A stretch of DNA of 64,000 nt from an uncultured Caulobacterales bacterium (GTDB lineage Bacteria; Pseudomonadota; Alphaproteobacteria; Caulobacterales; Maricaulaceae): the NCBI GenBank assembly GCA_938009235.1, contig CALLIK010000004.1:429725-493724 (forward strand), in the 5' to 3' direction. Positions within the stretch are counted from its first letter, which is position 1; every line of letters starts with the position of its first letter. A program made the position numbers and the translations under genes. Under the pieces are notes generated by a model that worked only from the letters and a program-made list of their open reading frames with translations, searched no databases and had not been told where the DNA came from. This document shows, in pieces, positions 55,852 to 63,952 of the stretch.

Positions 55852-56919
55852 ATGCTCAAAGCCTATGGCCTAAAGACACATATTTGGAATAATAACCTAC
55901 GCAGCACATTACTGTTAGTCGCGTTTCCACTTCTGCTGTTGCTCCTCGCCTATGGTATCGTCATTGTATTTTTTGGGGTCACAAATAACGGCGATATAGA
56001 GAGCGGGTTGCGGGCCGCAGCGAGGTCTATGCCAGTAGCCATTCCCACCACCTTGGGTCTTGCGGGTGGATGGTTTAGCATTGCCTTTTTTGGGCATCAA
56101 AAAATAATCAGTAACTCAGTTAAGTCACGCGCGCTGACAATCTCCGAAGAACCTCGCGCCTATAAGATGCTTGAAGAGCTGTGCATTAGTCGTGGCCAAA
56201 CTATGCCGCGCCTCAATGTGATAGAGACACAGCAGATGAATGCGTTCGCGTCAGGCATTCGCGACAAGAACTATCAGATCACCCTCACCCGCGGCTTGAT
56301 GAATAACTTAGACGACGCAGAACTAAATGCCGTCATCGCGCATGAGCTCTCGCATATACGTCACAAAGATGTCCGCATGTTGATCATTGCTATCATCTTT
56401 GTTGGCATTTTCGCCTTTGTCGGGGAAAGCGTTGTGCGCGGGCTTTTCCGTACGAACCTTAGTCGCACTAATAATCACAGACGCAGCGGCGGTGGGAATT
56501 CAGGTGCCTTGATTTTTTTTGGTTTTGCAATCATCGCAATTTCCTATTTCTTCGCAATGCTCATCCGCTTCACCCTCAGCCGAAAACGCGAATATATGGC
56601 GGATGCAGGCGCGGTTGAGTTAACCAAAGACCCTGATGCAATGATCAGAGCGCTAGAGAAAATCTCTGGCCGTGCACAGCTTCAAGACGTTCCCGATGAA
56701 ATTCGCGAAATGTCATTGCATAATCCAAAGGTTGGTTTGGCAGGCGCTTTTGCGACCCATCCTCCAATTGAAAAACGTATCGATGCGATTGTTCAATATG
56801 GCGGCGGTCGACGCGGAACCCAAAGCGCGCCAAAGTCTCGCATGGCGGAATCCATGAAATCAAATACCTCAAAGACGGATCAATCTAACAAACCAAGGCT
56901 CACCCCTTGGCTCGGTTAG
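55852..56919 (+). CDS. M48-family membrane zinc metalloprotease (HtpX-like)
   Basis: The 355-residue inner-membrane protease has two N-terminal helices (about 20-42 and 62-82) and the zinc site HELSHIRHKD, with the third ligand in the Glu of KREYMADAGAVEL. Two further hydrophobic segments lie between them (about 178-200 and 220-245). The extension between, rich in Arg/Asn/Gly, is variable. ATHPPIEKRIDAI is the family C-terminal motif. It starts 12 nt after lemA. This LemA-M48 pair is common in proteobacteria and probably degrades misfolded membrane proteins. Confidence 0.92.
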   Translation: MLKAYGLKTHIWNNNLRSTLLLVAFPLLLLLLAYGIVIVFFGVTNNGDIESGLRAAARSMPVAIPTTLGLAGGWFSIAFFGHQKIISNSVKSRALTISEEPRAYKMLEELCISRGQTMPRLNVIETQQMNAFASGIRDKNYQITLTRGLMNNLDDAELNAVIAHELSHIRHKDVRMLIIAIIFVGIFAFVGESVVRGLFRTNLSRTNNHRRSGGGNSGALIFFGFAIIAISYFFAMLIRFTLSRKREYMADAGAVELTKDPDAMIRALEKISGRAQLQDVPDEIREMSLHNPKVGLAGAFATHPPIEKRIDAIVQYGGGRRGTQSAPKSRMAESMKSNTSKTDQSNKPRLTPWLG

Positions 56920-56995
56920 GCTAGCATTACCTATAACGTCCTGTTACTCTTGCCGCTAAACGATAAATAACAATAATACGGCTCAGGGTACAATT

Positions 56996-59881
56996 ATGAC
57001 ATTTAAACTCAAGGCACTCTTAGCGTCTGCCGCCATTGGCTTGGCTCTCACGGCTTGTTCCGCTGCAGATACCGCCAAAATTAATCTCCCCGAAGGCGTT
57101 ACTCTTGTTGAGACAGTTGGCCCTGCCAAAGGCGACCAAGTCGTCATTCCATTCACGAAATACAAATTAGACAATGGTCTAACGGTTGTTCTCCACGAAG
57201 ATAAATCTGACCCTATTGCCCATGTGGATGTAACCTATCACGTTGGGTCTGGACGCGAAGACATTGGACGGTCTGGCTTTGCGCATTTCTTTGAACATAT
57301 GCTTTTCCAAGGATCAGAAAATGTGAAGGACGAAGAGCATTTCAAATTCATCAGTGAAGCTGGTGGTACATTGAATGGCTCCACGAATGGTGACCGTACT
57401 AATTATTACGAAACCGTCCCCGCCAATCAACTTGAGAAAATGCTCTGGCTGGAATCTGACCGCATGGGATTTTTCCTGAATGGCCCTGCCGTCAAACCAG
57501 AGGCGTTTGAAGTCCAACGTGAAACCGTAAAAAATGAACGGGGTCAAAATTATGATAACCGCCCATATGGTTTGAGGTTCGAACGCATTTCCGAAGCCAT
57601 CTATCCAGAAGGACACCCTTACAGCTGGCCTACAATTGGGTCCTTAGAAGACTTAGATCGCGCAAACCTAGATGATTTGAAGACATTTTTCTTAGATTGG
57701 TACGGCCCAAATAATGCGACCATCACAATTGGCGGCGACATCGATAAGTTACAAACACTCGAATGGGTAAAAACTTATTTTGGGACAATCCCAGCAGGCC
57801 CCGAGATCGGAAAACCCGCCAAGGATGCTGTTACCTTGGACGCTGACCGCTACATCTCGCTCGAAGACAATGTGCAGCTTCCAGAACTCAACATGGTCTG
57901 GCCAACAGTCTATGCCAATCATCCAGATGAAGCGCCATTGGATGTCCTTCAGGATATTATCGGCGGCGGGCAAACCTCCCTTCTTTATAAAAACCTACAA
58001 AAGCCCGGCCTAGCCGTCGCCGCCGTCAACTTTCATCGTTGCGGAGAGATCAGTTGCACCTTCCATATATTAGTTCGCCCAAACCCCGCAAAGGTCAGTG
58101 GATTGACAGAAATTGAAACGATCGTGCGAGATAGCCTAACGGAATTTGAAACACGCGGTGTCAAAGATGACGACCTTACGCGTGTGAAATCCTCAATCGT
58201 CAGTAACCTAATTTACGGCCTTGAGTCTGTTTCAGGTAAGATGTCACAACTCGCCGCCTATGAGACCTATCGCGATAATCCAAATGGGATCGGCGACGAT
58301 ATCGCCCGTTACGAGAACGTGACCAAGGCAGATGTGATGCGCGTCTATAACCAATATATAAAAAACAAACCCTCTGTCATTATGTCCATCGTTCCCAAAG
58401 GCAGCCCTCAAATGGTCGCCAAACCCGATAATTGGAAACCGTCAGAGCGCACGCTTCCGCTCGTCAGTAAGACAGCCGAAGCTTTCTCTTGGACGCGGCC
58501 AGTAGATCCGGAAGGCCTTGATCGCTCTCAAAAGCCACCTGCAGGCGATAAGAACCCAGCCATCAAAGTCCCGCAAACCTACTCGTTTCAAACGGGCGAT
58601 GGCATCGAAGTTCTGGGCGCACGTAATACCGAAGTGCCGACAACTACTATCAGCTTGCGAATTAAAGCAGGTCAAAGCCACGAGACACTCGATAAACTTG
58701 GATTAGCCAGTTTCACAGCGGGCCTACTTAACGAAGCCACAACGGAACGAACTGTAGAAGAAATTTCTAACGAGTTGGAAAAACTTGGCTCCTCTGTCTC
58801 ATTCAGCGCGGGCGATACGTTCTCAACAATGAGCCTCCGTACACTGACAAAAAACTTAGATGCAACTGTCGCGATTGCGATGGAAAAATTACTTAGCCCT
58901 AAATTTGATCCTGCTGACTTTGACCGAGACAAGGCAAATATTTTGCAAGGCATCAAGGCAGGTAAAAAAGAAGCGCGTTCAACCGCATCCAACCTGTTCA
59001 ACAAAATGATGTATGGTGCAGATAACCCAACATCATACGCCACATCAGGCACAGAAGAGACTGTCGCAAATATCACGCTAGACGACGTCAAAGCCTTCTA
59101 TACTGCGCATTACTCGCCAAAGATTGCCTCTGTTGTCGCTGTCAGTGATTTGAACGAAGCCGCGATGAAACACGCCCTCGCCCCGCTCAGTGATTGGGCA
59201 GGTGAAGACGTTGCTGCGGTTGAGATGAAACCGTTCCCAGAGCTAGCAAGCGGAACATTGTTCTTCGTCGACAAACCAGGTGCCGCGCAAAGCGAAATCC
59301 GCATTGGCAAACGCGCACTGCCGTATGATGCGACGGGTGAATATTATAAATCTACCGTCATGAACTACCCATTAGGCGGTGCATTCAACAGCCGGATCAA
59401 TCTCAACCTACGTGAAGACAAAGGTTATACTTACGGCGCGCGATCTTTCTTCAGCGGTAATGAAAATGGTGGTTGGTATCGTGCCGGCGCAGGCGTTCGT
59501 GCCGACGCAACGGCCAAATCAATTATCGAGTTCGTGAATGAGATAAAAAGCTATCAAGCAAATGGCGTGACAGCTGACGAACTTGCCTTTACGAAATCCT
59601 CATTAGGGCAGTCAGATGCGCGGGCCTATGAAACACCGCGTCAAAAGCTTGGCTTCCTCTCCCGCATGGCAACCTATGGCCTCAAAGCAGATCATGTTGA
59701 TACGCAGGCTGATATCCTCAAGGCTATGACGAAAGCCGACGTGGACGCCCTCGCGGGGAAACACCTAAACTTAGACGACATGATCATGATCGTCATCGGT
59801 GATAAAGCCGCCGTCTATAACGACGTTGCGGCGCTCGGCTATAAGATGGTTGAAATCGATACGGACGGCAATCCGAAGTAA
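56996..59881 (+). CDS. M16-family zinc peptidase lipoprotein (pitrilysin-like)
   Basis: The 961-residue exported protein has lipoprotein signal MTFKLKALLASAAIGLALTAC (Cys21). It contains two M16 repeats, each with an N- and C-terminal half. The first repeat carries the inverted zinc motif HFFEH (97-101) with the third ligand Glu in VQRETVKNERGQ. The second repeat (from about 530) lacks HxxEH, as expected for the non-catalytic half, and has a typical LREDKGYTYGARSFFSG segment. It is probably a periplasmic peptidase that clears peptides. AGGG lies 8 nt before ATG 56996. It stands alone and ends in a terminator. Confidence 0.94.
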   Translation: MTFKLKALLASAAIGLALTACSAADTAKINLPEGVTLVETVGPAKGDQVVIPFTKYKLDNGLTVVLHEDKSDPIAHVDVTYHVGSGREDIGRSGFAHFFEHMLFQGSENVKDEEHFKFISEAGGTLNGSTNGDRTNYYETVPANQLEKMLWLESDRMGFFLNGPAVKPEAFEVQRETVKNERGQNYDNRPYGLRFERISEAIYPEGHPYSWPTIGSLEDLDRANLDDLKTFFLDWYGPNNATITIGGDIDKLQTLEWVKTYFGTIPAGPEIGKPAKDAVTLDADRYISLEDNVQLPELNMVWPTVYANHPDEAPLDVLQDIIGGGQTSLLYKNLQKPGLAVAAVNFHRCGEISCTFHILVRPNPAKVSGLTEIETIVRDSLTEFETRGVKDDDLTRVKSSIVSNLIYGLESVSGKMSQLAAYETYRDNPNGIGDDIARYENVTKADVMRVYNQYIKNKPSVIMSIVPKGSPQMVAKPDNWKPSERTLPLVSKTAEAFSWTRPVDPEGLDRSQKPPAGDKNPAIKVPQTYSFQTGDGIEVLGARNTEVPTTTISLRIKAGQSHETLDKLGLASFTAGLLNEATTERTVEEISNELEKLGSSVSFSAGDTFSTMSLRTLTKNLDATVAIAMEKLLSPKFDPADFDRDKANILQGIKAGKKEARSTASNLFNKMMYGADNPTSYATSGTEETVANITLDDVKAFYTAHYSPKIASVVAVSDLNEAAMKHALAPLSDWAGEDVAAVEMKPFPELASGTLFFVDKPGAAQSEIRIGKRALPYDATGEYYKSTVMNYPLGGAFNSRINLNLREDKGYTYGARSFFSGNENGGWYRAGAGVRADATAKSIIEFVNEIKSYQANGVTADELAFTKSSLGQSDARAYETPRQKLGFLSRMATYGLKADHVDTQADILKAMTKADVDALAGKHLNLDDMIMIVIGDKAAVYNDVAALGYKMVEIDTDGNPK

Positions 59882-59905
59882 GTTTAGCTAACAACACGAA
59901 TAAAT

Positions 59906-59936
59906 AAAGCCCGGCCTAGTTGTCGGGCTTTATTTT
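59906..59936 (+). terminator. Rho-independent terminator after the M16 peptidase gene
   Basis: AAAGCCCG (59906-59913) and CGGGCTTT (59924-59931) form a perfect 8-bp stem with a 10-nt loop, followed by a T-rich TATTTTA. A-rich sequence on the other side may let it also stop the convergent aldolase transcript. Confidence 0.88.
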
Positions 59937-59957
59937 ACGGTCATGACATACAAGAAC

Positions 59958-60986
59958 TCAAAGTGCGGCAATAAACCGGTCCACCTCAGCGTCTGGCGTT
60001 GCCCATGATGTACATAGCCTAAGAACAGAATGATCCGTCCCATGCGGTTCCCAAATGTAGAACCTAAAATCGGCGTCGAGTTTTTCAACTAGAGCATTGG
60101 GAAATATCGGAAACACCTGATTAGTCTCTGTTTCACTGGCAAGTGAATGCCCTGCTACAACAATCGCGTTGGAGAGCTTTGCAGCTAAGGTATTAGCGCG
60201 CCGCCCTGAGGCGAAGAATAAATCATCCTCAAACAAAGCCTGAAACTGAATCCCTAACAGTCGCCCTTTGGCCAGCAATGCGCCACGTTGTTTGATATGA
60301 AATTTGAAATCTTGCGCAAATTCAGGGCGATTTATGACGATGGCTTCACCAATCAATGCACCCGCCTTTGTGCCGCCAATCCAAAACACATCCGTCAGAC
60401 GCGCAATGTCCGCTAGCGTCACGTCGTTCGCATTGGACGTAAGCGCCGCGCCTAAACGTGCCCCGTCCAGAAAGAAAATTAGATCATGTTCTCGGCATAT
60501 CGCAGACAACGCTTCAAGCTCTGCTTTGCTATAAATACGGCCTGTCTCTGTTGCGTCGGAAATATAGACCAACCGCGGCTTCGCCATATGTGGGACATGC
60601 GCATTTTCGGCCAAGGTCTTCAAGATATCATCAGGCGTGAGTTTCCCATCTGGCTTATCCACGGTGATAATTTTATGGCCCGTCGCTTCAATCGCGCCTG
60701 TCTCGCGCGAGGCGATATGTCCAGTGGCCGCAGAAATAACGGCTTCGTGCGGGCGTAATAGACTAGCGATAATGATGAGGTTCGCAAGCGTACCGCCCGA
60801 CACAAAGAAAATATCAGCGGGTTGATCGCCGAGTTGCGCCTGAATCAACGCGCGGGCTTGGTTGGAATACTCGTCCTCACCATAGGCGGTTTGTTGCGAT
60901 AAATTTGTCGCAGCCAAAGCCGCCAAAATACGAGGGTGGCAGCCCTCGCTATAATCATCTAAAAAGCTAAATTTTTCCATGCGCAT
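59958..60986 (-). CDS. Threonine aldolase-like PLP enzyme (low specificity)
   Basis: This 342-residue fold-type I PLP enzyme belongs to the beta-eliminating lyase/threonine aldolase family, splitting beta-hydroxy amino acids into glycine and aldehyde. It has FLDDYSEGCHPRILAAL, FVSGGTLANLIIIASLL, ATGHIASRETGAIEATGHK with the stacking His90, LDGARLGAAL, and the Schiff-base Lys207 in WIGGTKAGAL. The C-terminal domain is present. Stereospecificity is unknown. ATG 60986 and ATG 60980 are both possible. It is convergent with the M16 peptidase gene. Confidence 0.9.
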   Translation of the reverse strand: MRMEKFSFLDDYSEGCHPRILAALAATNLSQQTAYGEDEYSNQARALIQAQLGDQPADIFFVSGGTLANLIIIASLLRPHEAVISAATGHIASRETGAIEATGHKIITVDKPDGKLTPDDILKTLAENAHVPHMAKPRLVYISDATETGRIYSKAELEALSAICREHDLIFFLDGARLGAALTSNANDVTLADIARLTDVFWIGGTKAGALIGEAIVINRPEFAQDFKFHIKQRGALLAKGRLLGIQFQALFEDDLFFASGRRANTLAAKLSNAIVVAGHSLASETETNQVFPIFPNALVEKLDADFRFYIWEPHGTDHSVLRLCTSWATPDAEVDRFIAAL

Positions 60987-60996
60987 CAGTATGCGT

Positions 60997-61051
60997 AAAA
61001 AAAGAGAGCCGCAATCTATTCCGAACGATCAGAATAAGAAGCTAAGCTCTC
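60997..61051 (-). terminator. Possible terminator after the small TPR-like secreted protein gene
   Basis: On the minus strand GAGAGC (61046-61051) and GCTCTC (61004-61009) pair across a long loop that itself can fold (TATTC/GGAATA), followed by seven T residues. The long loop makes it less certain than the other terminators here. Confidence 0.5.
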
Positions 61052-61084
61052 AATAGATTCAAACGCAAGCGCGTGAGAAAGGTT

Positions 61085-61522
61085 TTACTTTAGACCCTGG
61101 TACGCTTTCGCATATTCAAAAGCTCTCGCCTCGTCGCCTTGCTTCTGATTGATACGCGCTAAATAGTAATTGGCCTCACTGTTTAAACCATTGGCCCGAA
61201 GAACGGCCTTAAATGCGTATTCAGCTTTATCCAGACTACCTTTTTCAAAATGCCTAACGCCAGTCTTGTAATAGAAAGACGCAGTATCGCTAGCATTCCC
61301 AATTGTAGATGAGTGAGCAGAGGCAAAATTAGTCGGCCTATCAGTTCCGTAGAAATTCGAGACCCCGTTACCCTGTCGTCCGTAAGAGGACGAAGAGTGC
61401 GCTGTATTGGTCGAAGTAGACCCTGCATAATTACTCGAATTAGCGAAACTCGCTGAAGAAAAACTAAGCGTGAGGGCCGCTCCTAAAATCGTAGCGGATA
61501 GAAAAGATACAGGCTTATTCAT
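61085..61522 (-). CDS. Small secreted protein with TPR-like C-terminus
   Basis: The 145-residue protein has a signal peptide (MNKPVSFLSATILGAALTLS, cleavage near SFA-NS). A Ser/Thr/Asn/Tyr-rich linker follows (about 28-80, low complexity). The C-terminal helical segment contains FYYKTGVRHFEKGSLDKAEYAFKAVL, then SEANYYLARINQKQGDEARAFEYAKAY, matching about one and a half tetratricopeptide repeats. Start is ATG 61522 with GGAG 6 nt upstream; the longer frame lacks support. It is probably periplasmic or secreted. Like the protein at 47657 it is a lone small secreted helical protein. Function unknown. Confidence 0.8.
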   Translation of the reverse strand: MNKPVSFLSATILGAALTLSFSSASFANSSNYAGSTSTNTAHSSSSYGRQGNGVSNFYGTDRPTNFASAHSSTIGNASDTASFYYKTGVRHFEKGSLDKAEYAFKAVLRANGLNSEANYYLARINQKQGDEARAFEYAKAYQGLK

Positions 61523-61595
61523 AAACATCTCCAATTTACAACTATAACGTTTTGTATCACGCATTAAGCTATCGCGCAAATTGCAACTATATACT

Positions 61596-62603
61596 CTAAT
61601 CCAATACGCCCTTTACAGTCGGACCAAATGGCGAATTGCCTAGAACCGCGATCTGCATTTGCGCAGAGACTTTGTTGATGGCTTCTTGTGGGCGCGCAAC
61701 AGGATGCAAAGCAATTCGCAACGGGCGCGTGCCTTTTGGCAGCGCGATAGCGCCAGCAATGGCATGAGGAATATCCATAGGGTCAGCCTCCCCGCCGCCG
61801 CCAGCTTCGCGTTTACCCATACCGTCGGTGAAATGCGAATAAGACGTCAGTATGTCTTCACTCAAACGGGCTTTAAGGGCAGCGGATGGCGCGTTCTGAT
61901 TAGACCAAATTTTCGTTGGATATCCGCCCGGCTGGATGATGGTCACTTCGATACCAAATGGCGCGACTTCATAGGCCATTTGCTCACTAAGAGCTTCGAG
62001 CGCGAATTTCGTCGGTGAATATTGCCCAAACCCAGGAATAACCACGCGGCCTAGCTGCGAGGTCACATTGAAAATATGACCGTTGCCATTGGCACGCATA
62101 GATGGGAGCGCCGCTTTAATCATCCGCTGCACCCCAAAGACATTCGTATCAAAAATGAGGTTTGTGGCCTCCATGTCTTGCGCTTCAATGGGCCCTGCAA
62201 TCGATATGCCTGCATTATTGATCAATACGTCAAGCTTGCCCCCTGCCGCCTTGAGTGCCGCTGCAACGCCTGACTGGACTTGATCATCTTTGGTTACGTC
62301 AATCTCTAGGACAGTGATGTCTAGCTGATCAGATTTTGCGAGAGCTTCGAGGTCTGTCGCTTCGGGCCTAGGCAAATTCCGCATTGTCGCGAACACCTTG
62401 GCACCTAAACGTGCGTAATGTTCTGCGCCAAGGCGTCCAAAACCAGACGAAGACCCTGTGATCAATATAGACACACCAGTTAGGTCGATGGTGTCAGTAG
62501 CCGTAGCCTCTGGCGCTTTTGCACACGCAGAGACATAGACCGCAGCGGTGATAGACGCTCCGAGCATGAGGCTACGGCGATTAAGTTTGAATGTGTCTGA
62601 CAT
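61596..62603 (-). CDS. SDR family oxidoreductase with a Tat/lipoprotein leader
   Basis: This 335-residue protein joins an export leader to a short-chain dehydrogenase. The leader has NRRSLMLGA (Arg9-Arg10, twin-arginine pattern), a hydrophobic stretch and VSAC lipobox with Cys27. The SDR domain then has TGSSSGFG (49-56), NNAG (129-132), Ser182 in VTSQLG and the catalytic YSPTK (Tyr195, Lys199). All active-site residues are present. If the leader works, the enzyme is folded with its cofactor in the cytosol and attached to the membrane outside it, which is unusual for SDRs. Substrate unknown. It lies 74 bp upstream of the TPR-like gene on the same strand. Confidence 0.85.
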   Translation of the reverse strand: MSDTFKLNRRSLMLGASITAAVYVSACAKAPEATATDTIDLTGVSILITGSSSGFGRLGAEHYARLGAKVFATMRNLPRPEATDLEALAKSDQLDITVLEIDVTKDDQVQSGVAAALKAAGGKLDVLINNAGISIAGPIEAQDMEATNLIFDTNVFGVQRMIKAALPSMRANGNGHIFNVTSQLGRVVIPGFGQYSPTKFALEALSEQMAYEVAPFGIEVTIIQPGGYPTKIWSNQNAPSAALKARLSEDILTSYSHFTDGMGKREAGGGGEADPMDIPHAIAGAIALPKGTRPLRIALHPVARPQEAINKVSAQMQIAVLGNSPFGPTVKGVLD

Positions 62604-62951
62604 GATGGCGGCTCCTGTAATATCCGCAGAAGGTATCAGGTCAACAGCGTCTTGTCCTCAAGCAAAATTGGGGAACGGTCAGTCGTAGGTGTTGAGTTAG
62701 AGGTCAAAACATATTCAAGGAATGACGACCCAACATCGAAGGCCGTACAAACAACATGCGGGTTTACGTGCTAATCAAACGTCCACAATGGCTGCATTTA
62801 GGGAATTAAACGAGCGGCTTAGAACGCCCAGTGTAAGCCGCTGGCGGGGTGCTTCGTCAAAACAAATTAGCCTCGACAAGTCTATTTCACGGAACTACGA
62901 AGGAGAAGAATAGACGCTTAAATCAAGTCACTTAAAGCAGTAGGACATATG
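62604..62951. other. Intergenic region of 348 bp with repeat copy A
   Basis: Apart from repeat A (62812-62892) it must contain the divergent promoters of the SDR gene (minus) and the lipoprotein gene (plus). A 63-codon plus-strand frame crosses it (62722-62913) but it has no ribosome site, is Arg-rich and runs through the repeat, so I do not call it. Confidence 0.5.
62812..62892 (+). repeat. Dispersed intergenic repeat, copy A
   Basis: The copy contains a perfect inverted repeat AGCGGCTTA (62813-62821) and TAAGCCGCT (62834-62842) with a 12-nt loop. It ends in TTTCACGG, 73 nt after its GAGCGGCTTA start, matching copy C at 48124. The word TAAGCCGCTGG is also shared (as TAAGCCACTG in copy B and AAGCCGCTGG in copy D). 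Confidence 0.5.
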
Positions 62952-63494
62952 ATGTTTGGCAAACGACTCTTCCCAGTTTTAGGTTGTGTCCTAGGACTTT
63001 CGGGCTGCGCAACTGGCTTTGACAGTCCATCAAAATCTGAACCTCATGCGACATTGCGTATGGAAAGGAGTCTAACGACTATGCAGGAGCCGGACGTCTC
63101 GGTTTACCAGGGCGAAGAGATTATTCTCCAGTTCTATTGGCAGGATGATGGGAACAATTGCGAAGGCCGAAAAATTCTTAGTAATCTAGGACCGTTTTCG
63201 TCAAAAAAGGAAGTCAGGTTAGCGCCGAATAGACCTATACGGTTTCTAGCAAGAAATGCATATGGTTTAGACGTCAATGCCGTGAGGATATCTCAAATCA
63301 CTGGGAAATATTCAGATAGCTATTCTTGCTCTGCATATGGTGAATTTATTCCAGATGAAGGCAGGTTCTACGTTGTAAAACTCACGGACCGCAAAGACGG
63401 TAAATGCGAGTTGAGTATTGATGAAACTTCTAACTCTACTATCCGTGGGCTGACAATAGATAATAATGTCTGCCCTACATCCCCATCAGATTAG
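62952..63494 (+). CDS. Lipoprotein of unknown function
   Basis: The 180-residue protein has a lipoprotein signal (MFGKRLFPVLGCVLGLSGC, lipobox LSGC). The mature domain is beta-rich with a DVSVYQGEEIILQFYW segment and four or more cysteines (in NNCEG, YSCSAYG, GKCEL, NNVCP) that could form disulphides. I do not recognise a family. AGGA precedes the second ATG of an ATG-ATG pair by 6 nt, so I start at 62952 rather than 62949. A weak terminator follows. It lies alone between repeat copies A and B. Confidence 0.75.
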   Translation: MFGKRLFPVLGCVLGLSGCATGFDSPSKSEPHATLRMERSLTTMQEPDVSVYQGEEIILQFYWQDDGNNCEGRKILSNLGPFSSKKEVRLAPNRPIRFLARNAYGLDVNAVRISQITGKYSDSYSCSAYGEFIPDEGRFYVVKLTDRKDGKCELSIDETSNSTIRGLTIDNNVCPTSPSD

Positions 63495-63525
63495 CGTTAA
63501 GAGTTAGTAGGTTAGAGACCAAAAT

Positions 63526-63545
63526 GGAAACCGTGGTTTCTTTTG
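63526..63545 (+). terminator. Weak terminator after the lipoprotein gene
   Basis: GGAAAC-CGTG-GTTTCT is a short A/T-rich stem with a tetraloop, followed by TTTTGATTT, 31 nt after the stop. The stem has few G-C pairs. Confidence 0.4.
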
Positions 63546-63639
63546 ATTTACTTCTAAAGGCGCGTTCGTAAAACTCGCTGAGGGTTAGGCGATCAAGCTC
63601 TTCGCATTTGTGAGTAAGGTCAACCGAAAGACTTACAAG

Positions 63640-63692
63640 CCGAGCGGTTTAAAATCGCCCAAAGTAAGCCACTGAGCTAATGTCAGCTTTAG
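63640..63692 (+). repeat. Dispersed intergenic repeat, copy B
   Basis: It reads AGCGGTTTAAAATCGCCC, then AAGTAAGCCACTGAGC, then AATGTCAGCTTTAGG. It matches copy D (47385-47436, opposite strand) at about 43 of 53 positions by eye. Confidence 0.6.
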
Positions 63693-63716
63693 GTATAAGG
63701 TTATCATTTTGCGTGT

Positions 63717-63760
63717 GACTTAAAATCGTTCAAGCGAAGTCGTTGGGCAAACGACATTTC
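63717..63760 (+). repeat. Dispersed intergenic repeat, copy E (diverged)
   Basis: The word GACTTAAAATCGTTC followed by AAGCGAAGTCGTTGGGC aligns with the middle of copy D (CTTAAAATCGCTCC, AAGTAAGACACTGGGC). It contains a small hairpin GTCGTT/AACGAC. It lies 25 nt after copy B in the same orientation. Confidence 0.4.
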
Positions 63761-63891
63761 AGCCTGAAACCGAATAACCCCCGCTTTAGAAATTAAACTC
63801 TCTTTCGTTTTCAACGCGGTATAAGAAAAGCACAGAGATTAATCCCCGCATTCAAAAGCTGTGTCATTCTCAGGGCGTTCTTTCGAACATG

Positions 63892-63952
63892 GGACAGGTA
63901 GGAGCTCACCTTGTGCAATTCATTTACAATGAAATGCACGCACTGGTTCGAA
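63892..63952. other. Nested palindrome near window end
   Basis: Outer arms TTCGAAC (63892-63898) and GTTCGAA (63946-63952) are perfect inverted copies. Inside lies a hairpin of GTGCA-A-TTCAT and ATGAA-A-TGCAC (63913-63939) with a 5-nt loop and one A-A mismatch. The nested-stem plan recalls the element at 46772-46926, but the sequences differ. Confidence 0.45.

Noticed and set aside
62722-62913. 63-codon plus-strand frame
   Set aside because: It runs through repeat A and its inverted repeat, is Arg/Ser-rich and has no ribosome site.
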